Part shown: positions 25,748 through 36,136 of the stretch, in pieces
Layout of the letters: every line of letters starts with the position of its first letter
How positions within the stretch are numbered: the first letter of the stretch is position 1
Assembly: GCF_038432375.1 (NCBI RefSeq)
Contig: NZ_JBCAUS010000007.1
Span: 186,001 to 250,000 of the forward strand
Length of the DNA stretch: 64,000 nucleotides
Source of the DNA: Methanococcoides sp. LMO-2
GTDB lineage: Archaea; Halobacteriota; Methanosarcinia; Methanosarcinales; Methanosarcinaceae
Direction of reading: 5' to 3'
Program-made: the position numbers and the translations under genes
Notes under the pieces: generated by a model
The model's input: the letters and a program-made list of their open reading frames with translations, nothing else
Databases searched by the model: none
What the model was told of the DNA's origin: nothing

Positions 25748-27952
25748 ATGTCAGAAGACCTTATTGTCCGTGTTGCAGAAGCAAACCATCGTGATGCAGG
25801 AAGAGGCATTGCCAGGCTTTCCAACGACCTTATGCAGAAGATCGAAGCAGTAAGCGGTGACATTATCGAGATCAAGAGTAAGAACAAGAAAAAGACCTAT
25901 GCAAGGGTCCTGCCTGCAAACCTTGATGATGAAGGGAAGAGCATAATCCGCATCGACGGTAACCTGAGAAGCAATGCAAGGGTAGGGATAGATGACCAGG
26001 TCTCCGTCAGGAGAGTCATTGAGAAGGAAGCTGAAAAAATAACCCTTGCGCCTACACGCGCCTTCCCCCAGGAAAGACTATCACGCTCCATACACCGTAA
26101 TCTGGAAGGACGACCTCTGGAAAAAGGCCAGAAGATAAGGATAGAGACCGTTAACAACCCCATCACCCTGATAGTCAGATCCACTGTTCCCCAGGGTCCT
26201 GTGGTCGTGAGCCGCACAACTCACATAATGATGGATAAGCCAACTGCAGAAACGGATGCCAGTGAAGAAGTATCCTATGAGGATATTGGTGGCCTGAAGA
26301 GGGAACTGGGACTGATGCGTGAAATGATAGAGCTCCCACTGCGTCATCCGGAGCTATTTGACAAGCTCGGCGTGGACCCTCCAAAAGGTGTACTGCTCTA
26401 CGGGCCTCCCGGAACAGGCAAGACAATGATAGCAAAGGCTGTTGCAAGCGAAAGTGAGGCAAACTTCATACCGATCAGTGGTCCCGAGATCATATCAAAA
26501 TACTACGGGGAAAGTGAGCAGAAGCTACGTGAGATATTCGAAGGTGCGGAAAAGGAAGGACCATCCATCATCTTCATCGACGAGATCGATTCCATCGCTC
26601 CGAAAAGGGACGATGTTGTGGGAGAAGTGGAAAGAAGGGTCGTTGCCCAGTTGCTTTCACTGATGGACGGTTTGAAGAGCAGGGGGAAGGTTATAGTCAT
26701 AGCAGCCACCAACCGACCGAATTCCATTGACCAGGCATTGCGCCGCGGAGGACGTTTCGACCGGGAGATCGAGATAGGGATCCCGGACAGGAGTGGAAGG
26801 CTGCAGATACTTTACGTTCACACCAGGGGAATGCCAATAGAAAAGGGCATGCGTCTCGATATGATCGCTGACATGACCCACGGTTTCGTAGGTGCAGACC
26901 TCTCATCGCTGTGCAAGGAAGCAGCAATGCATGCCCTTCGCAGGATGCTACCCATGATAAGCATTGAAGAGGAGATCCCGCCTGAGATAATGGAACAGCT
27001 GGAAGTCACTGAAGCTGATTTTCTTGACGCTCACCGGAATATCGAACCATCTGCACTAAGGGAAGTGTTTGTGGAGGTCCCGCATGTCACATGGGATGAC
27101 ATTGGCGGGTTGGATCAGGTAAAACAGGAACTCATCGAGGCTGTGGAATGGCCACTGAAATACCCGGAGATGTTCGAAAGCATCAACACTGCTCCTCCAA
27201 GAGGGATCCTGCTTTTCGGACCGCCGGGAACCGGGAAGACACTCCTTGCAAAGGCTGTTGCAAACGAAAGTGAGGCTAATTTTATCAGCATCAAGGGACC
27301 TGAGCTTCTCAGCAAGTTCGTGGGAGAGTCCGAGAAGGCAGTAAGGGAGACCTTCAGGAAAGCAAAACAGGCATCTCCGACGGTTATCTTTTTCGATGAG
27401 CTCGATTCAATGGTCCCAAAGAGGGGGATGGGATTTGACTCACAGGCAACAGAACGTGTTGTCAGCCAGATACTCAGCGAGATCGATGGCATAGAGGAAA
27501 TGAAGGACATTGTGATAGTAGCTGCCACCAATCGCCCGGACATCATCGATCCTGCACTGCTAAGGCCCGGACGTTTTGACAGGCTCATCTATGTCAAGTC
27601 ACCTGAGAAGGAGGAACGTATCCGGATATTCAATATTCATCTTGAAGGAAAACCACTCTCCAAAGACATCAGTATTTCCGAACTTGCTGATATGGCAGAA
27701 GGCTATGTCGGTGCCGACATCCAGGCCGTCTGCAGGGAAGCTGCAATGATGGCATTGAGGGAGAACATCAGGCCAAAAATGACAAAGGAAGAAGTACAGG
27801 AAGCGGCTTCGGGGATCGTGCTTCAAAGATCCCATTTCAGGAAAGCGCTGTCACGTGTCAGGCCATCCACATCCGGCAGTGAAATGGAGATATATGTGAA
27901 AACCGCCCGTATGTTCTCAAGGTCTCCGGCTTCTGAAGATAGCAGTAACTGA
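25748..27952 (+). CDS. Cdc48/VCP-type AAA ATPase
   Basis: 734 residues from ATG 25748, with GGTGATC upstream. It has the N-terminal double-psi barrel domain (about 1-180), then D1 (Walker A GPPGTGKT about 220, Walker [15 protein letters not shown]) and D2 (Walker [15 protein letters not shown] about 490, Walker [15 protein letters not shown]), each with Arg fingers and AATNRP sensor-1 motifs. It unfolds or segregates substrates for the proteasome. The C-terminus ([11 protein letters not shown]) lacks a clear proteasome-docking HbYX motif. Probably monocistronic; HARP follows. Confidence 0.95.
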   Translation: MSEDLIVRVAEANHRDAGRGIARLSNDLMQKIEAVSGDIIEIKSKNKKKTYARVLPANLDDEGKSIIRIDGNLRSNARVGIDDQVSVRRVIEKEAEKITLAPTRAFPQERLSRSIHRNLEGRPLEKGQKIRIETVNNPITLIVRSTVPQGPVVVSRTTHIMMDKPTAETDASEEVSYEDIGGLKRELGLMREMIELPLRHPELFDKLGVDPPKGVLLYGPPGTGKTMIAKAVASESEANFIPISGPEIISKYYGESEQKLREIFEGAEKEGPSIIFIDEIDSIAPKRDDVVGEVERRVVAQLLSLMDGLKSRGKVIVIAATNRPNSIDQALRRGGRFDREIEIGIPDRSGRLQILYVHTRGMPIEKGMRLDMIADMTHGFVGADLSSLCKEAAMHALRRMLPMISIEEEIPPEIMEQLEVTEADFLDAHRNIEPSALREVFVEVPHVTWDDIGGLDQVKQELIEAVEWPLKYPEMFESINTAPPRGILLFGPPGTGKTLLAKAVANESEANFISIKGPELLSKFVGESEKAVRETFRKAKQASPTVIFFDELDSMVPKRGMGFDSQATERVVSQILSEIDGIEEMKDIVIVAATNRPDIIDPALLRPGRFDRLIYVKSPEKEERIRIFNIHLEGKPLSKDISISELADMAEGYVGADIQAVCREAAMMALRENIRPKMTKEEVQEAASGIVLQRSHFRKALSRVRPSTSGSEMEIYVKTARMFSRSPASEDSSN

Positions 27953-28009
27953 GGGAAAAAGGAATAAGTTCCCGGATACAGATATTTATCATAACAGGGG
28001 GAGTAAACA

Positions 28010-28717
28010 ACGCTAAGGCAGAGATTTGTAATAGACACCAGCGCTCTGACCGATCTCCAGACAAGGGAAATGATGGGGATCGATGAACTTTGTGAGGGGA
28101 TGCGTGCAATACTGGAACTGATAGCTGAAGCAAGACTGCATCTACAGATCAGCTGTTATGTCCCGTTCCCATCCGTATACAAGGAACTCCATGAGTTCGC
28201 AAAGAACAACGACTGTGATGCGGAGGTCATTGCAAAAATAGATACCTGGCTTGTCAAAAAAGCACCTGACAGACATGAGGTGAAGATACCATCCCATATT
28301 TTCCACGAATATGTGGCATATATGCGCGAGCGTATCAATAAAGGTATGAACGTGGCTGAAGACGCCATCAGGGAGGCATCCGTTCAGTGCCTTTCGGTAA
28401 ATCCGGAAACTGATGCCGGCTATGATGTGGATAATGTCATAGACCGTGAGCTTGTCGGGGGAATTGTAGGAAAGTTCAGGAACAAGTATCGTTCAGCCCT
28501 GCGCTATGGTATCCTCGACAGCGCTCCGGACATTGACGTCCTGCTGCTTGCAAAGGAGCTGGACGCTGCGGTTGTGGCAAGCGACTACGGGATACAGAAA
28601 TGGGCAGAGCAGCTTGGAGTCCGCTACGTGCCTGCAACAACGTTCCCCATGATGCTTCAGGAATACCTCAAGCACACACCTTCAGGTAGTAACGGGAACG
28701 ACAAAGACAAAAAGTGA
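28010..28717 (+). CDS. RNA-free ribonuclease P (HARP, UPF0278)
   Basis: A PIN-like metallonuclease of the Aquifex-type RNA-free RNase P family, earlier called RNA ligase partner protein. The conserved start [15 protein letters not shown], with the catalytic Asp, lies upstream of the first ATG (28070). A TAA at 28004 limits the frame, and between the two there is no ATG, GTG or TTG. With GGGGGAG at 27998-28004, ACG 28010 or CTA 28013 are the best-placed starts, giving about 235 residues. Further motifs are [31 protein letters not shown] and [15 protein letters not shown] with more active-site acids. In archaea HARP coexists with the RNA-based enzyme. Confidence 0.85.
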   Translation, partial: TLRQRFVIDTSALTDLQTREMMGIDELCEGMRAILELIAEARLHLQISCYVPFPSVYKELHEFAKNNDCDAEVIAKIDTWLVKKAPDRHEVKIPSHIFHEYVAYMRERINKGMNVAEDAIREASVQCLSVNPETDAGYDVDNVIDRELVGGIVGKFRNKYRSALRYGILDSAPDIDVLLLAKELDAAVVASDYGIQKWAEQLGVRYVPATTFPMMLQEYLKHTPSGSNGNDKDKK

Positions 28718-28721
28718 GCTG

Positions 28722-29567
28722 TCAGGCTCCAACAATGAACGAGACCAGTGCGAAGAGCATTGCAAACTTGAACAGTTTTGAAGAGCGTGCAGCATCATTC
28801 TTTCCAAGTATCTGGTAGACAGCTATTAGGAAGAATATGTCTGCAATTGCCACCACGAAGAGATATCTCTCATTCAATATCGATTGGAGATACGGGACAG
28901 GGCTTGCAAGCATGGCAATTAAACCAAACGTTGCAGCCACATAGGATGCCTTCTTTGATCCCATCAGGATCGGTAATGTCCTTGCTCCTTCCTTTTCGTC
29001 ACCTTCAACATCCTCGATGTCCTTTACGATCTCTCGGGCAATGGTAGCAAGGGTTGCCAGCAGGAAAAGAATGACAACTGCCTGAAGACCTTCCATTCCA
29101 AAGATCGCTCCACCGAAAAGGAATGTTGAACCCGTGAGGTAGCCCACCGAAGCATTCCCAAAAAAGGGTGTGCGTTTCAGGCTTTTTGCATAGAGTATGA
29201 GAACAATTGAGTTGAGCAATGCAATGAGCCCGCAGAGGACATTTACGAGAAATGCCATTGCGACCCCTGCACCAAAAAGCATGAGTGAAAAGTACAGGGC
29301 ACTTCTCAAGGAGATCCTGCCGGAGGGGATCGGCCTGGAGGGTTTGTTCACCGTATCTATATCGATGTCGAAATAGTCGTTAAGCCCGTTACCGGCACCT
29401 GTCACGAAAAAGACGATGAGGAATACAAGAGCAGTATCATAAAATGAAAATAATGCGGATGATCCTGTCGATGAGAGAATGTTGAAAGCTATCATGACGC
29501 CGACCAGTGCTGCAAAGGCTGCCATTGCACAATTGCCGGCACGCATCAGCTCAAGATAGGATCGCAT
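28722..29567 (-). CDS. Digeranylgeranylglyceryl phosphate synthase (UbiA family)
   Basis: 281 residues from ATG 29567, with GAGGGA upstream. An intramembrane prenyltransferase with about eight or nine hydrophobic segments and the two Asp-rich motifs: [17 protein letters not shown] (about residue 62) and [18 protein letters not shown] (about 180). It adds the second geranylgeranyl chain to GGGP, the product of the synthase at 6383. Downstream of nadA with a 23-base gap. Convergent with HARP. Confidence 0.9.
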   Translation of the reverse strand: MRSYLELMRAGNCAMAAFAALVGVMIAFNILSSTGSSALFSFYDTALVFLIVFFVTGAGNGLNDYFDIDIDTVNKPSRPIPSGRISLRSALYFSLMLFGAGVAMAFLVNVLCGLIALLNSIVLILYAKSLKRTPFFGNASVGYLTGSTFLFGGAIFGMEGLQAVVILFLLATLATIAREIVKDIEDVEGDEKEGARTLPILMGSKKASYVAATFGLIAMLASPVPYLQSILNERYLFVVAIADIFFLIAVYQILGKNDAARSSKLFKFAMLFALVSFIVGA

Positions 29568-29590
29568 CTTTATTCCCTCTTCAAACAAAG

Positions 29591-30511
29591 TTACCTGCTA
29601 CGCCTGACCTCTAACATACGGTCGAGAGACCTTTTTGCACCAAGGCGAATGTCTTCAGGAACAGTCACCACATGTTCCATTTTCTCAAGTGAACGCAGTA
29701 CTGCTTCCAGGTTTATCATCTTCATGTCAGAGCAGAAAGCAAATTTTGAAACAGGATAGAACCTCTTTCCGGGGTTCTCAACTTCCAGCTGGTGCATTAT
29801 TCCCTGCTCTGTGGAAATGATGAAGTCATTGCATGAGGAATCCTTTGCATACTTCAGCATACCTGTGGTACTGAACACATGGTCTGAATCCTCAAGTACC
29901 TTGGAACGACACTCTGGGTGTGCCAAGACTTCAGCATCAGGATGTTCGTCCATGGACTGAACTAAGTCTTCTTCAAGTATCTGGTTGTGTACAGGGCAGT
30001 AACCATTCCAGGGAATGATCTTCTTGTCAGTATGCTCTGCCACATAAGCTGCAAGGTTCTTGTCAGGAACGAAGATGATCTCATCAGCATCCAGTGAGTT
30101 CACAACTTCGACAGCATTTGCCGATGTACAGCAAATATCACTTTCAGCCTTTACATCAGCCCTGGTGTTCACATAGCAGACTACCATTGCATCAGGGTGT
30201 TCTTTCTTCATTTCACGAAGTGAGAGTACATCCACCATGGCCGCCATGGGGCAATTCGCATCCGCATCCGGCATGAGAACCGTTTTTTCAGGGGAAAGGA
30301 CCGCAGCGCTTTCAGCCATGAAACTTACACCACAGAATACGATCACATCAGCATCCTGATCGACCGCCTCCTGGCTTAAGCCGAGGGAGTCACCTACGAA
30401 GTCTGCAATGTCCTGAACCTCATTGCGTGCATAGCAGTGAGCCAGGATCACAGCATTGCGCTCTTTTTTCAACGATTTGATCTTATTGATGATGGTTTGC
30501 CTGTCCTGCAT
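29591..30511 (-). CDS. nadA: Quinolinate synthase A
   Basis: 306 residues from ATG 30511 (GTGAT upstream); an in-frame TTG at 30547 is an alternative. NadA condenses iminoaspartate with dihydroxyacetone phosphate and carries a 4Fe-4S cluster. Visible features are [20 protein letters not shown], Cys in [14 protein letters not shown] and HPECRSKV, and the [13 protein letters not shown] segment. Downstream of nadX, so the two first steps of NAD synthesis are together. Confidence 0.95.
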   Translation of the reverse strand: MQDRQTIINKIKSLKKERNAVILAHCYARNEVQDIADFVGDSLGLSQEAVDQDADVIVFCGVSFMAESAAVLSPEKTVLMPDADANCPMAAMVDVLSLREMKKEHPDAMVVCYVNTRADVKAESDICCTSANAVEVVNSLDADEIIFVPDKNLAAYVAEHTDKKIIPWNGYCPVHNQILEEDLVQSMDEHPDAEVLAHPECRSKVLEDSDHVFSTTGMLKYAKDSSCNDFIISTEQGIMHQLEVENPGKRFYPVSKFAFCSDMKMINLEAVLRSLEKMEHVVTVPEDIRLGAKRSLDRMLEVRRSR

Positions 30512-30633
30512 ATGATCACTTGATTTTTCATTTTTCTTTCCGGTCAAGACTCATTAATTGGTCTGATAATCCCGGATGGACCTGCCTACAATAACGGGAT
30601 AGAGATTAAAACTTTGTGTCCTTTTCAGGGATC

Positions 30634-31449
30634 TTATGTACCTACCTGAAGAGGATCTGCGATCTTCTTCAATGTGGAGATCGCTGACAGGGCCGCCAGG
30701 TAACTTGTTTTCGGATTTGTGGGTGAAGGGACGTTTTCCACACGGGTTGTGAAACTTCCAAACTCACCTTCGACGTTAATTTCATGAATGTTCCTTGAAA
30801 GAGCAGGATTTGCAACGATCTTGACCTTTGTCCTGTCAAACCCGATACCTGCAAGGCTAAGCGATGCTGCGACATTGACATTGGCAGGGAAAGCTTTGAC
30901 GGCTTCGGTTGCCATCCCCTCGAATATCACGGTCTTTCCTGTTATGGCATCCAGATCAATGTTGTTCTGGATGATATAAGGTGCTCCTGCAAGGCTTCTT
31001 GGATGCTTCTCGGTTGTCAGGGTAACTGAATAGATACTGGTTGAAGATGCAGATTTGAGACCATCAAGACCGGCGATAGCTCCGGAAGGAAGATACACCT
31101 TGCAGTTATACTCCTTTGCAAGGTCAGTTGTGGTCTTTAGAAGGTTCTGGTCAGCAAAAGCTCCCACACTTATGGACATGACATCACATTTTGCATGGAG
31201 GGCAGCAGGAACAACCTCATAGACAGCCTGCTGCGAAGCGCACTCTACCACAAGATCAACGTGCTTTACCATATCTACAATCTCAAGAACCTTCGGATCA
31301 GTGTTCCTGAGCTTGTCTTTCAAATCAACTGTTGCCTGTTCGTGTCGGTCATATATTGCATATAGTTCGACATCAATGTGGCCTGAATCGATAGCTTTGC
31401 AAAGTTCGGCACCGATAGCACCACATCCGAACACTCCGATCTTTAGCAT
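30634..31449 (-). CDS. nadX: Aspartate dehydrogenase
   Basis: 271 residues from ATG 31449 (GGGAG 6 bases upstream). It begins MLKIGVFGCGAIGAELCKAI, a Rossmann NAD(P) site, and contains CASQQAVYEVVPAALHAKCD, LPSGAIAGLDGLKSA and ANVNVAASLSLAGIG, typical of aspartate dehydrogenase. It oxidises aspartate to iminoaspartate for NadA and replaces the oxygen- or fumarate-dependent NadB. Divergent from nadC. Confidence 0.92.
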   Translation of the reverse strand: MLKIGVFGCGAIGAELCKAIDSGHIDVELYAIYDRHEQATVDLKDKLRNTDPKVLEIVDMVKHVDLVVECASQQAVYEVVPAALHAKCDVMSISVGAFADQNLLKTTTDLAKEYNCKVYLPSGAIAGLDGLKSASSTSIYSVTLTTEKHPRSLAGAPYIIQNNIDLDAITGKTVIFEGMATEAVKAFPANVNVAASLSLAGIGFDRTKVKIVANPALSRNIHEINVEGEFGSFTTRVENVPSPTNPKTSYLAALSAISTLKKIADPLQVGT

Positions 31450-31576
31450 TCTGAACTCCCTGGACATATTATGGATTATGATTATAAGATATCAGTCGAC
31501 CTGCAGGTTCGACCATGGTATTTCCAAATACGCTAAAAGCATATAAACCTCTTGAGGCATTAATATATGTGGTAAT

Positions 31577-32413
31577 ATGATACTGAACTGTGAGATAGAA
31601 CGATTCATCAGTGAAGATCTGGGAGCTAACGACATATCCTGCACCCTTGTGCCTGAAAAAGAGGTCAGTGCAAGGATCTTTACAAAAGAGGATTGTGTTG
31701 TCGCAGGGACAGAAGTTGCACAGAAAATAATGGAATACTTCGGGATCCAGGCAAATACCAGAGTCGTTGACGGGGACGAGATAAAAGCGGGGGATGCAAT
31801 ATTTGAAGTAACCGGGAATTCTGTAGCCGTACTGCGTGCCGAACGCCTTGTACTGAACTTCCTGGGACACCTTACCGGAATTGCAACGCAGACACACAAA
31901 TATGTGGAAACGGTCAGACAATATTCAGACGCAAAGGTAGCCGGAACCAGGAAAACAACCCCGGGTATCCGAAAGTTCGAAAAGCTTGCCATCATTGCAG
32001 GGGGAGGAGACCCTCACAGGTTCGATCTCTCAGATGCGATCATGATCAAGGACAACCACAGGAACGCCATGGGACTTGAGAATGCCATTGAAGCTGCCAG
32101 AAGAATGGGCGGCTTCACGCAGAAGATCGACGTGGAGGTTGAGACAGCAGAAGATGCGATCACAGCAGCACAAATGGGTGTTGACATCATCATGTTCGAT
32201 AACATGTCACCGGGCCAGGTGATCCGAACACTGGAAGAACTGAAGCACGAAGGTGTCAGGGATGACGTTATCATTGAGGTCTCCGGAGGCATAAACCTTA
32301 GCAACATCTCAGAATATGCCAAGACCGGTGTTGATGTGATATCTGTGGGTTCACTGGTTCACAAAGCGGAATGGACCGATGTCAGTCTTGAATTCATGGA
32401 CACAGATCATTAA
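31577..32413 (+). CDS. nadC: Quinolinate phosphoribosyltransferase
   Basis: 278 residues, full length. Typical motifs are VAGTRKTTPGIRKFEKLAII, HRFDLSDAIMIKDNH (substrate Arg/His/Lys), DVEVETAEDA and EVSGGINLSNI. It makes nicotinate mononucleotide. It starts 127 bases from the divergent nadX; a TATA-like CATATAAACC at about 31538 puts the transcription start almost at the ATG. Confidence 0.96.
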   Translation: MILNCEIERFISEDLGANDISCTLVPEKEVSARIFTKEDCVVAGTEVAQKIMEYFGIQANTRVVDGDEIKAGDAIFEVTGNSVAVLRAERLVLNFLGHLTGIATQTHKYVETVRQYSDAKVAGTRKTTPGIRKFEKLAIIAGGGDPHRFDLSDAIMIKDNHRNAMGLENAIEAARRMGGFTQKIDVEVETAEDAITAAQMGVDIIMFDNMSPGQVIRTLEELKHEGVRDDVIIEVSGGINLSNISEYAKTGVDVISVGSLVHKAEWTDVSLEFMDTDH

Positions 32414-32521
32414 AACCGTTATCACAAACTATTTATTGGATTCTCATATTGTATTGATGCTGGTAGAGTATATACTATAAAATACTAATAAATAGCAATT
32501 TACTTCTGCGTCGAGGGAATT

Positions 32522-33769
32522 ATGTTTCGGTCTAAAAATTTGTTTGTGACGATAGTGGCAATAGCAATGGTAGCTTTGATTTTCACGTCGAACGCTTCTG
32601 CCAAAGATATCCTGTACAATGGGAGCATAGAAGAAGGGGACGGATACCAGATCAATAACATTGTTATTGATGTAGCAGAGGTCTTTGTGGATGCCGGAAC
32701 CTGTGTGTTCAAAGTATATGACCAGGATGAGCTGATCCACGACAAAATGCTCAATGAGGAGGATTCGTACTCTTTTGAGGTGGAAGAAGGAACGATCGAG
32801 TTTACACTAAATAGTGTACTCGGAGGAATGGTACCTCGTGCAACAATGTCAATCACCATCGATGATGATGATGCAGTATATCTGGATAAAGTGATCGATG
32901 GCGGTCATGATAAGGCTGAGTTCTCTGGTACTCCTGAGCTGAGGATCACAAAGGAAATAAGTTCCTATACTGTAGAACAGGGAGAGGTCATCACCATCAA
33001 AGTGATGGTCAGGAACGACGGTGACGGAATGGCTACAGATGTCCGATTCACCGATCCTAAGCCTGCAGGGTTCATCTTGCAGGAGATAACTCTTGAAGAG
33101 GCCGGACCGATGTCAATAGACAAGTATGAGGAAAGGACCATCTACCTCTACAAGCTTCAGGCAAATGAACCGGGTACATTTGAACTGAAACCAACCACTG
33201 CAACATTCTCCAATGAAGCAGATCTGGACTTCCCACAGGCTACCTCGAACAGACCTGTAATAACGGTCACAGGTGAAGAAAAGGTTCCGGAGCTCGAGTT
33301 CTCTACCACAATGAATGCTAGAAGCGTACAACGAGGCGATGATGTCGAGGTCACTATCAATGTCAGGAACATCGGGGAGGCATCTGCAAACGGTGTCGTA
33401 TTGAACATCCAGGTACCCGAAGGACTTGATTTTGAAAGCAACAGTGATAACATCGAAATGATCAACAATGTACCAAAAGTGTATATTGAGAACTTCGGCC
33501 TCAACCAGGAAAAAGAGATAAAATACAACATCAAGCCAACTGAAGTGGGAACATACACAATCACTACAGAGTATTCATACCAGTATGATGCCGGAAGCTC
33601 AGGATCGGAAGTTGTCAGCGGGGATTTCACAACGAACACGCTGACCGTTGCAAGAGGAGATACGGATTTCCTTTTCGAACAGCCATTATATGTATACGCG
33701 GTCCCGTTAGTGATCATTCTTGCAATCGGAGGATGGATCTTCTACCGTTCCAGGCAATACAAATACTGA
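32522..33769 (+). CDS. Secreted CARDB/COG1361-type surface protein with C-terminal anchor
   Basis: 415 residues: signal peptide (about 1-27, ending NASA), an N-terminal beta domain, then two CARDB/DUF11-like Ig domains (about 135-250 and 255-375, each with VRNDGDGMATDV or VRNIGEASANGV), and one C-terminal membrane helix (about 387-408) with a basic tail. It is exposed on the cell surface or in the pseudoperiplasm; function unknown. Standing alone before cetZ. Confidence 0.8.
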   Translation: MFRSKNLFVTIVAIAMVALIFTSNASAKDILYNGSIEEGDGYQINNIVIDVAEVFVDAGTCVFKVYDQDELIHDKMLNEEDSYSFEVEEGTIEFTLNSVLGGMVPRATMSITIDDDDAVYLDKVIDGGHDKAEFSGTPELRITKEISSYTVEQGEVITIKVMVRNDGDGMATDVRFTDPKPAGFILQEITLEEAGPMSIDKYEERTIYLYKLQANEPGTFELKPTTATFSNEADLDFPQATSNRPVITVTGEEKVPELEFSTTMNARSVQRGDDVEVTINVRNIGEASANGVVLNIQVPEGLDFESNSDNIEMINNVPKVYIENFGLNQEKEIKYNIKPTEVGTYTITTEYSYQYDAGSSGSEVVSGDFTTNTLTVARGDTDFLFEQPLYVYAVPLVIILAIGGWIFYRSRQYKY

Positions 33770-33824
33770 TCATCATTACTTCATACATGAAGGTTTCAAG
33801 AGAGATTAAATTTGGAGGAATTAT

Positions 33825-34931
33825 TTGCTCAATATACTGATCGTAGGAAATGGTCAATGTGGTAACCGTATCCTTGATGCGATAAACAAAGAGGCTTTTG
33901 GTGGTAAAGGCAAACTTGCAAAGTTCTACTCACAACAGAAATACAAGAGCAATGTTGAAACAATCGCCATCAACACTGCAATGAACGACCTGAAAGAGAT
34001 GAGGTTCACCAAAGCAAAGGACAGGGTCCATATTCCCCACCTTCATGGAGTTGGTGCAAACCGCAATGTAGGCAAGCATGTTTTTGAAGAGAACAAAGCC
34101 AATATAATGCGTCAGGTTGAGGAAAGAGGCAACTTCGATATCGGTTTTGTGATCACATCCGCATCCGGAGGAACAGGTTCATCCTTCACCCCTCCACTTA
34201 TTGAAGAGCTCAAAAGGAACTATGACTTTCCTATATATGCCATCGTTGTCCTTCCATTCAGGGAAGAGGGGACACTCTACCTGCAGAATGCAGCATTCTG
34301 CCTGAAAGATATCCGTGAAAGTGGTGTGGACGGCATAATCCTTGCTGACAACCAGTTCCTCAAGCAGATGGGCGGAGACGTGCAGTCAGCATACAACACC
34401 ATCAATGATATGATAGCAAAGCGTATCCTGTTCCTGATCGATGCACTGGATAGCGAGATGATGATGGTTACTGATCTTGGTGACTTCAAGACCGTTATGA
34501 GTGGTGGTGCAGGAGTTGCAACAATCGGTTTCTATGAAGCTGATAAAGGGACACCCATCAAGTCAGCAATACAGAAAGCGGTATCACCATCCGGACTCCT
34601 GTTCTCAACTGATGTATACAAGGAAGGCAGCAGGGCAATGGTGATCATAAAAGGAGACAAGTCATACCTGAGCATTGATGAGATCTCTACCGAAGTTGAA
34701 AAGCTTTCATCTTCTGTTGGCCACGTCTTCAAAGGTATCATTGTCAGGAAAGGCGAAACCCCTCAGGTACTTGCAGTGCTTACACTTGAAGTTGCAGAAG
34801 AACTTGAGAACCTTTATTCTGTTGCTGTGGATGCGATACATCAGGAGCGTGAAAAGAAGGCGAGGGTAGAGGAGGAAAAAGGCATAGATAAGGCTTTTTC
34901 CCAGATAGAAGGTCTTGAACCTGGCTATTAA
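33825..34931 (+). CDS. cetZ: Tubulin/FtsZ superfamily protein, CetZ type
   Basis: 368 residues starting with TTG, 7 bases after GGAGG. GTPase motifs are NGQCGNRI at the start (T1), the tubulin signature SASGGTGSSFTPPLIEELKR (about residue 108) and DNQFLKQ. It lacks the FtsZ C-terminal tail and ends in a charged helix. CetZ proteins shape archaeal cells; a division role is not expected. A hairpin terminator follows at 34941. Confidence 0.85.
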   Translation: MLNILIVGNGQCGNRILDAINKEAFGGKGKLAKFYSQQKYKSNVETIAINTAMNDLKEMRFTKAKDRVHIPHLHGVGANRNVGKHVFEENKANIMRQVEERGNFDIGFVITSASGGTGSSFTPPLIEELKRNYDFPIYAIVVLPFREEGTLYLQNAAFCLKDIRESGVDGIILADNQFLKQMGGDVQSAYNTINDMIAKRILFLIDALDSEMMMVTDLGDFKTVMSGGAGVATIGFYEADKGTPIKSAIQKAVSPSGLLFSTDVYKEGSRAMVIIKGDKSYLSIDEISTEVEKLSSSVGHVFKGIIVRKGETPQVLAVLTLEVAEELENLYSVAVDAIHQEREKKARVEEEKGIDKAFSQIEGLEPGY

Positions 34932-34940
34932 CACACAAGT

Positions 34941-34961
34941 AATATCCCTTTGTGGGATATT
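34941..34961 (+). terminator. Hairpin terminator after cetZ
   Basis: AATATCCC and GGGATATT form an 8-bp perfect stem with a 5-base loop, followed by CCTAACTTTTTTGCTTT, just after the cetZ stop. Confidence 0.7.
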
Positions 34962-35125
34962 CCTAACTTTTTTGCTTTATTCTTAGCTCATTGCAGGCAA
35001 TCACTATCAGATTGCCGATGGTTCTGGAGTCAGGGCGTTGATGGACTGAACATGATCACAAAAACAACCGTATCATAGGTTCAGTAGATGAAAAATATTC
35101 AATGATAATTAATAACGGTGGAAAT

Positions 35126-35560
35126 ATGGAATATAGTAAAGGTAACATCGGAAGGGTCTTTACCGTAAGGATAGACACGGGAGAGGACCTGCTTGAAGAA
35201 CTCGAAGGACTTGCTGAAAAGGAACAGATCACATCCGCAGCCTTCATACTGCTGGGCGCGGTTTCCAAAGCAAACCTTGTTGTCGGTCCGAAAGAGAATG
35301 CAATTCCGCCTGAACCCATGTGGGCGAACTACTCCGAACCTCATGAGGTCATAGGCATCGGAAACATCTTCTCAGAGGAAGGAAAGCCGAAGATACACCT
35401 TCACACTGCTGCCGGTCGTGGCGATAATGTGAATGTCGGATGTCTGCGCGGTGAAAGTGAGGCTTTCATGGTACTGGAAGTTTTCATACTGGAAATATCC
35501 GGAATGGATGCAGTCCGTGCGTTCGATGCCGCAAAAGGATTTGCCCCGATTAATTTCTAA
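35126..35560 (+). CDS. PPC/DUF296 domain protein
   Basis: 144 residues from ATG 35126, with GGTGG upstream. A single PPC (DUF296) domain: RVFTVRIDTGEDLLEELEGL, SAAFILLGAVSKANLVV, PKIHLHTAAGRG (His residues of the putative metal site) and VFILEISGMDAVR. Prokaryotic members form trimers and their function is unknown; plant members are fused to AT-hooks. Confidence 0.85.
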   Translation: MEYSKGNIGRVFTVRIDTGEDLLEELEGLAEKEQITSAAFILLGAVSKANLVVGPKENAIPPEPMWANYSEPHEVIGIGNIFSEEGKPKIHLHTAAGRGDNVNVGCLRGESEAFMVLEVFILEISGMDAVRAFDAAKGFAPINF

Positions 35561-35601
35561 GTAGCCGGATAACAAGATCCGGAATTTTTGACTAATCCAG
35601 A

Positions 35602-35955
35602 TCAAAAATCCATTTTCAGGAGATCATCAATGATCTCTAACTTTTTTTCGTTCATTTTCAGTATCCTGGATTCGTAGACCTTGATTATATCTGCAAAATC
35701 CACTTTTAGGGAATAATATTTTGCAGGTCTTCCCCTGCACTTCGTCCTTTTATCATCCCTTTCATCGATCCAGCCGCGTTCGTAGAGCGAGCGCATGGCA
35801 ACACTTACTTCCGGTTGTCTCAAGCCTGTAGCTTTTTCAATGTCCTGCGAGCTCAGTTCAGGAGAACTGAAAAGACAGGCGATTGAAAGGGCTTCGATCC
35901 TCGGAACATCAATACTCTGCAAAAGGGATGCTACTTCATATCCACGATCATCCAT
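35602..35955 (-). CDS. Winged-helix transcriptional regulator
   Basis: 117 residues from ATG 35955. The in-frame extension to 36138 is rejected because it is hydrophobic and unlike protein. The helix-turn-helix is PELSSQDIEKATGLRQPEVS, then MRSLYERGWIDER and a wing rich in basic residues (KRTKCRGRPAKYY), ending in a coiled coil. It belongs to the TrmB/MarR-like methanogen regulators. Divergent from enolase with about 180 bases between, so it could act on eno or itself (inference). Confidence 0.75.
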   Translation of the reverse strand: MDDRGYEVASLLQSIDVPRIEALSIACLFSSPELSSQDIEKATGLRQPEVSVAMRSLYERGWIDERDDKRTKCRGRPAKYYSLKVDFADIIKVYESRILKMNEKKLEIIDDLLKMDF

Positions 35956-36136
35956 TAAAGTAATATTTTGACCCCCTAGAAATAATAATACTACGTTTAT
36001 CAATATAAATTTATGCTGTTGTTGCGTACAACTATATAAGAAAACTATACGTTCAAAAACCTGAAAAGAACAAATGCGGTAACGATATATACTGTAATGT
36101 ACGATTGGTTCATAGAACGTTCTAATGGTGGAAAAC

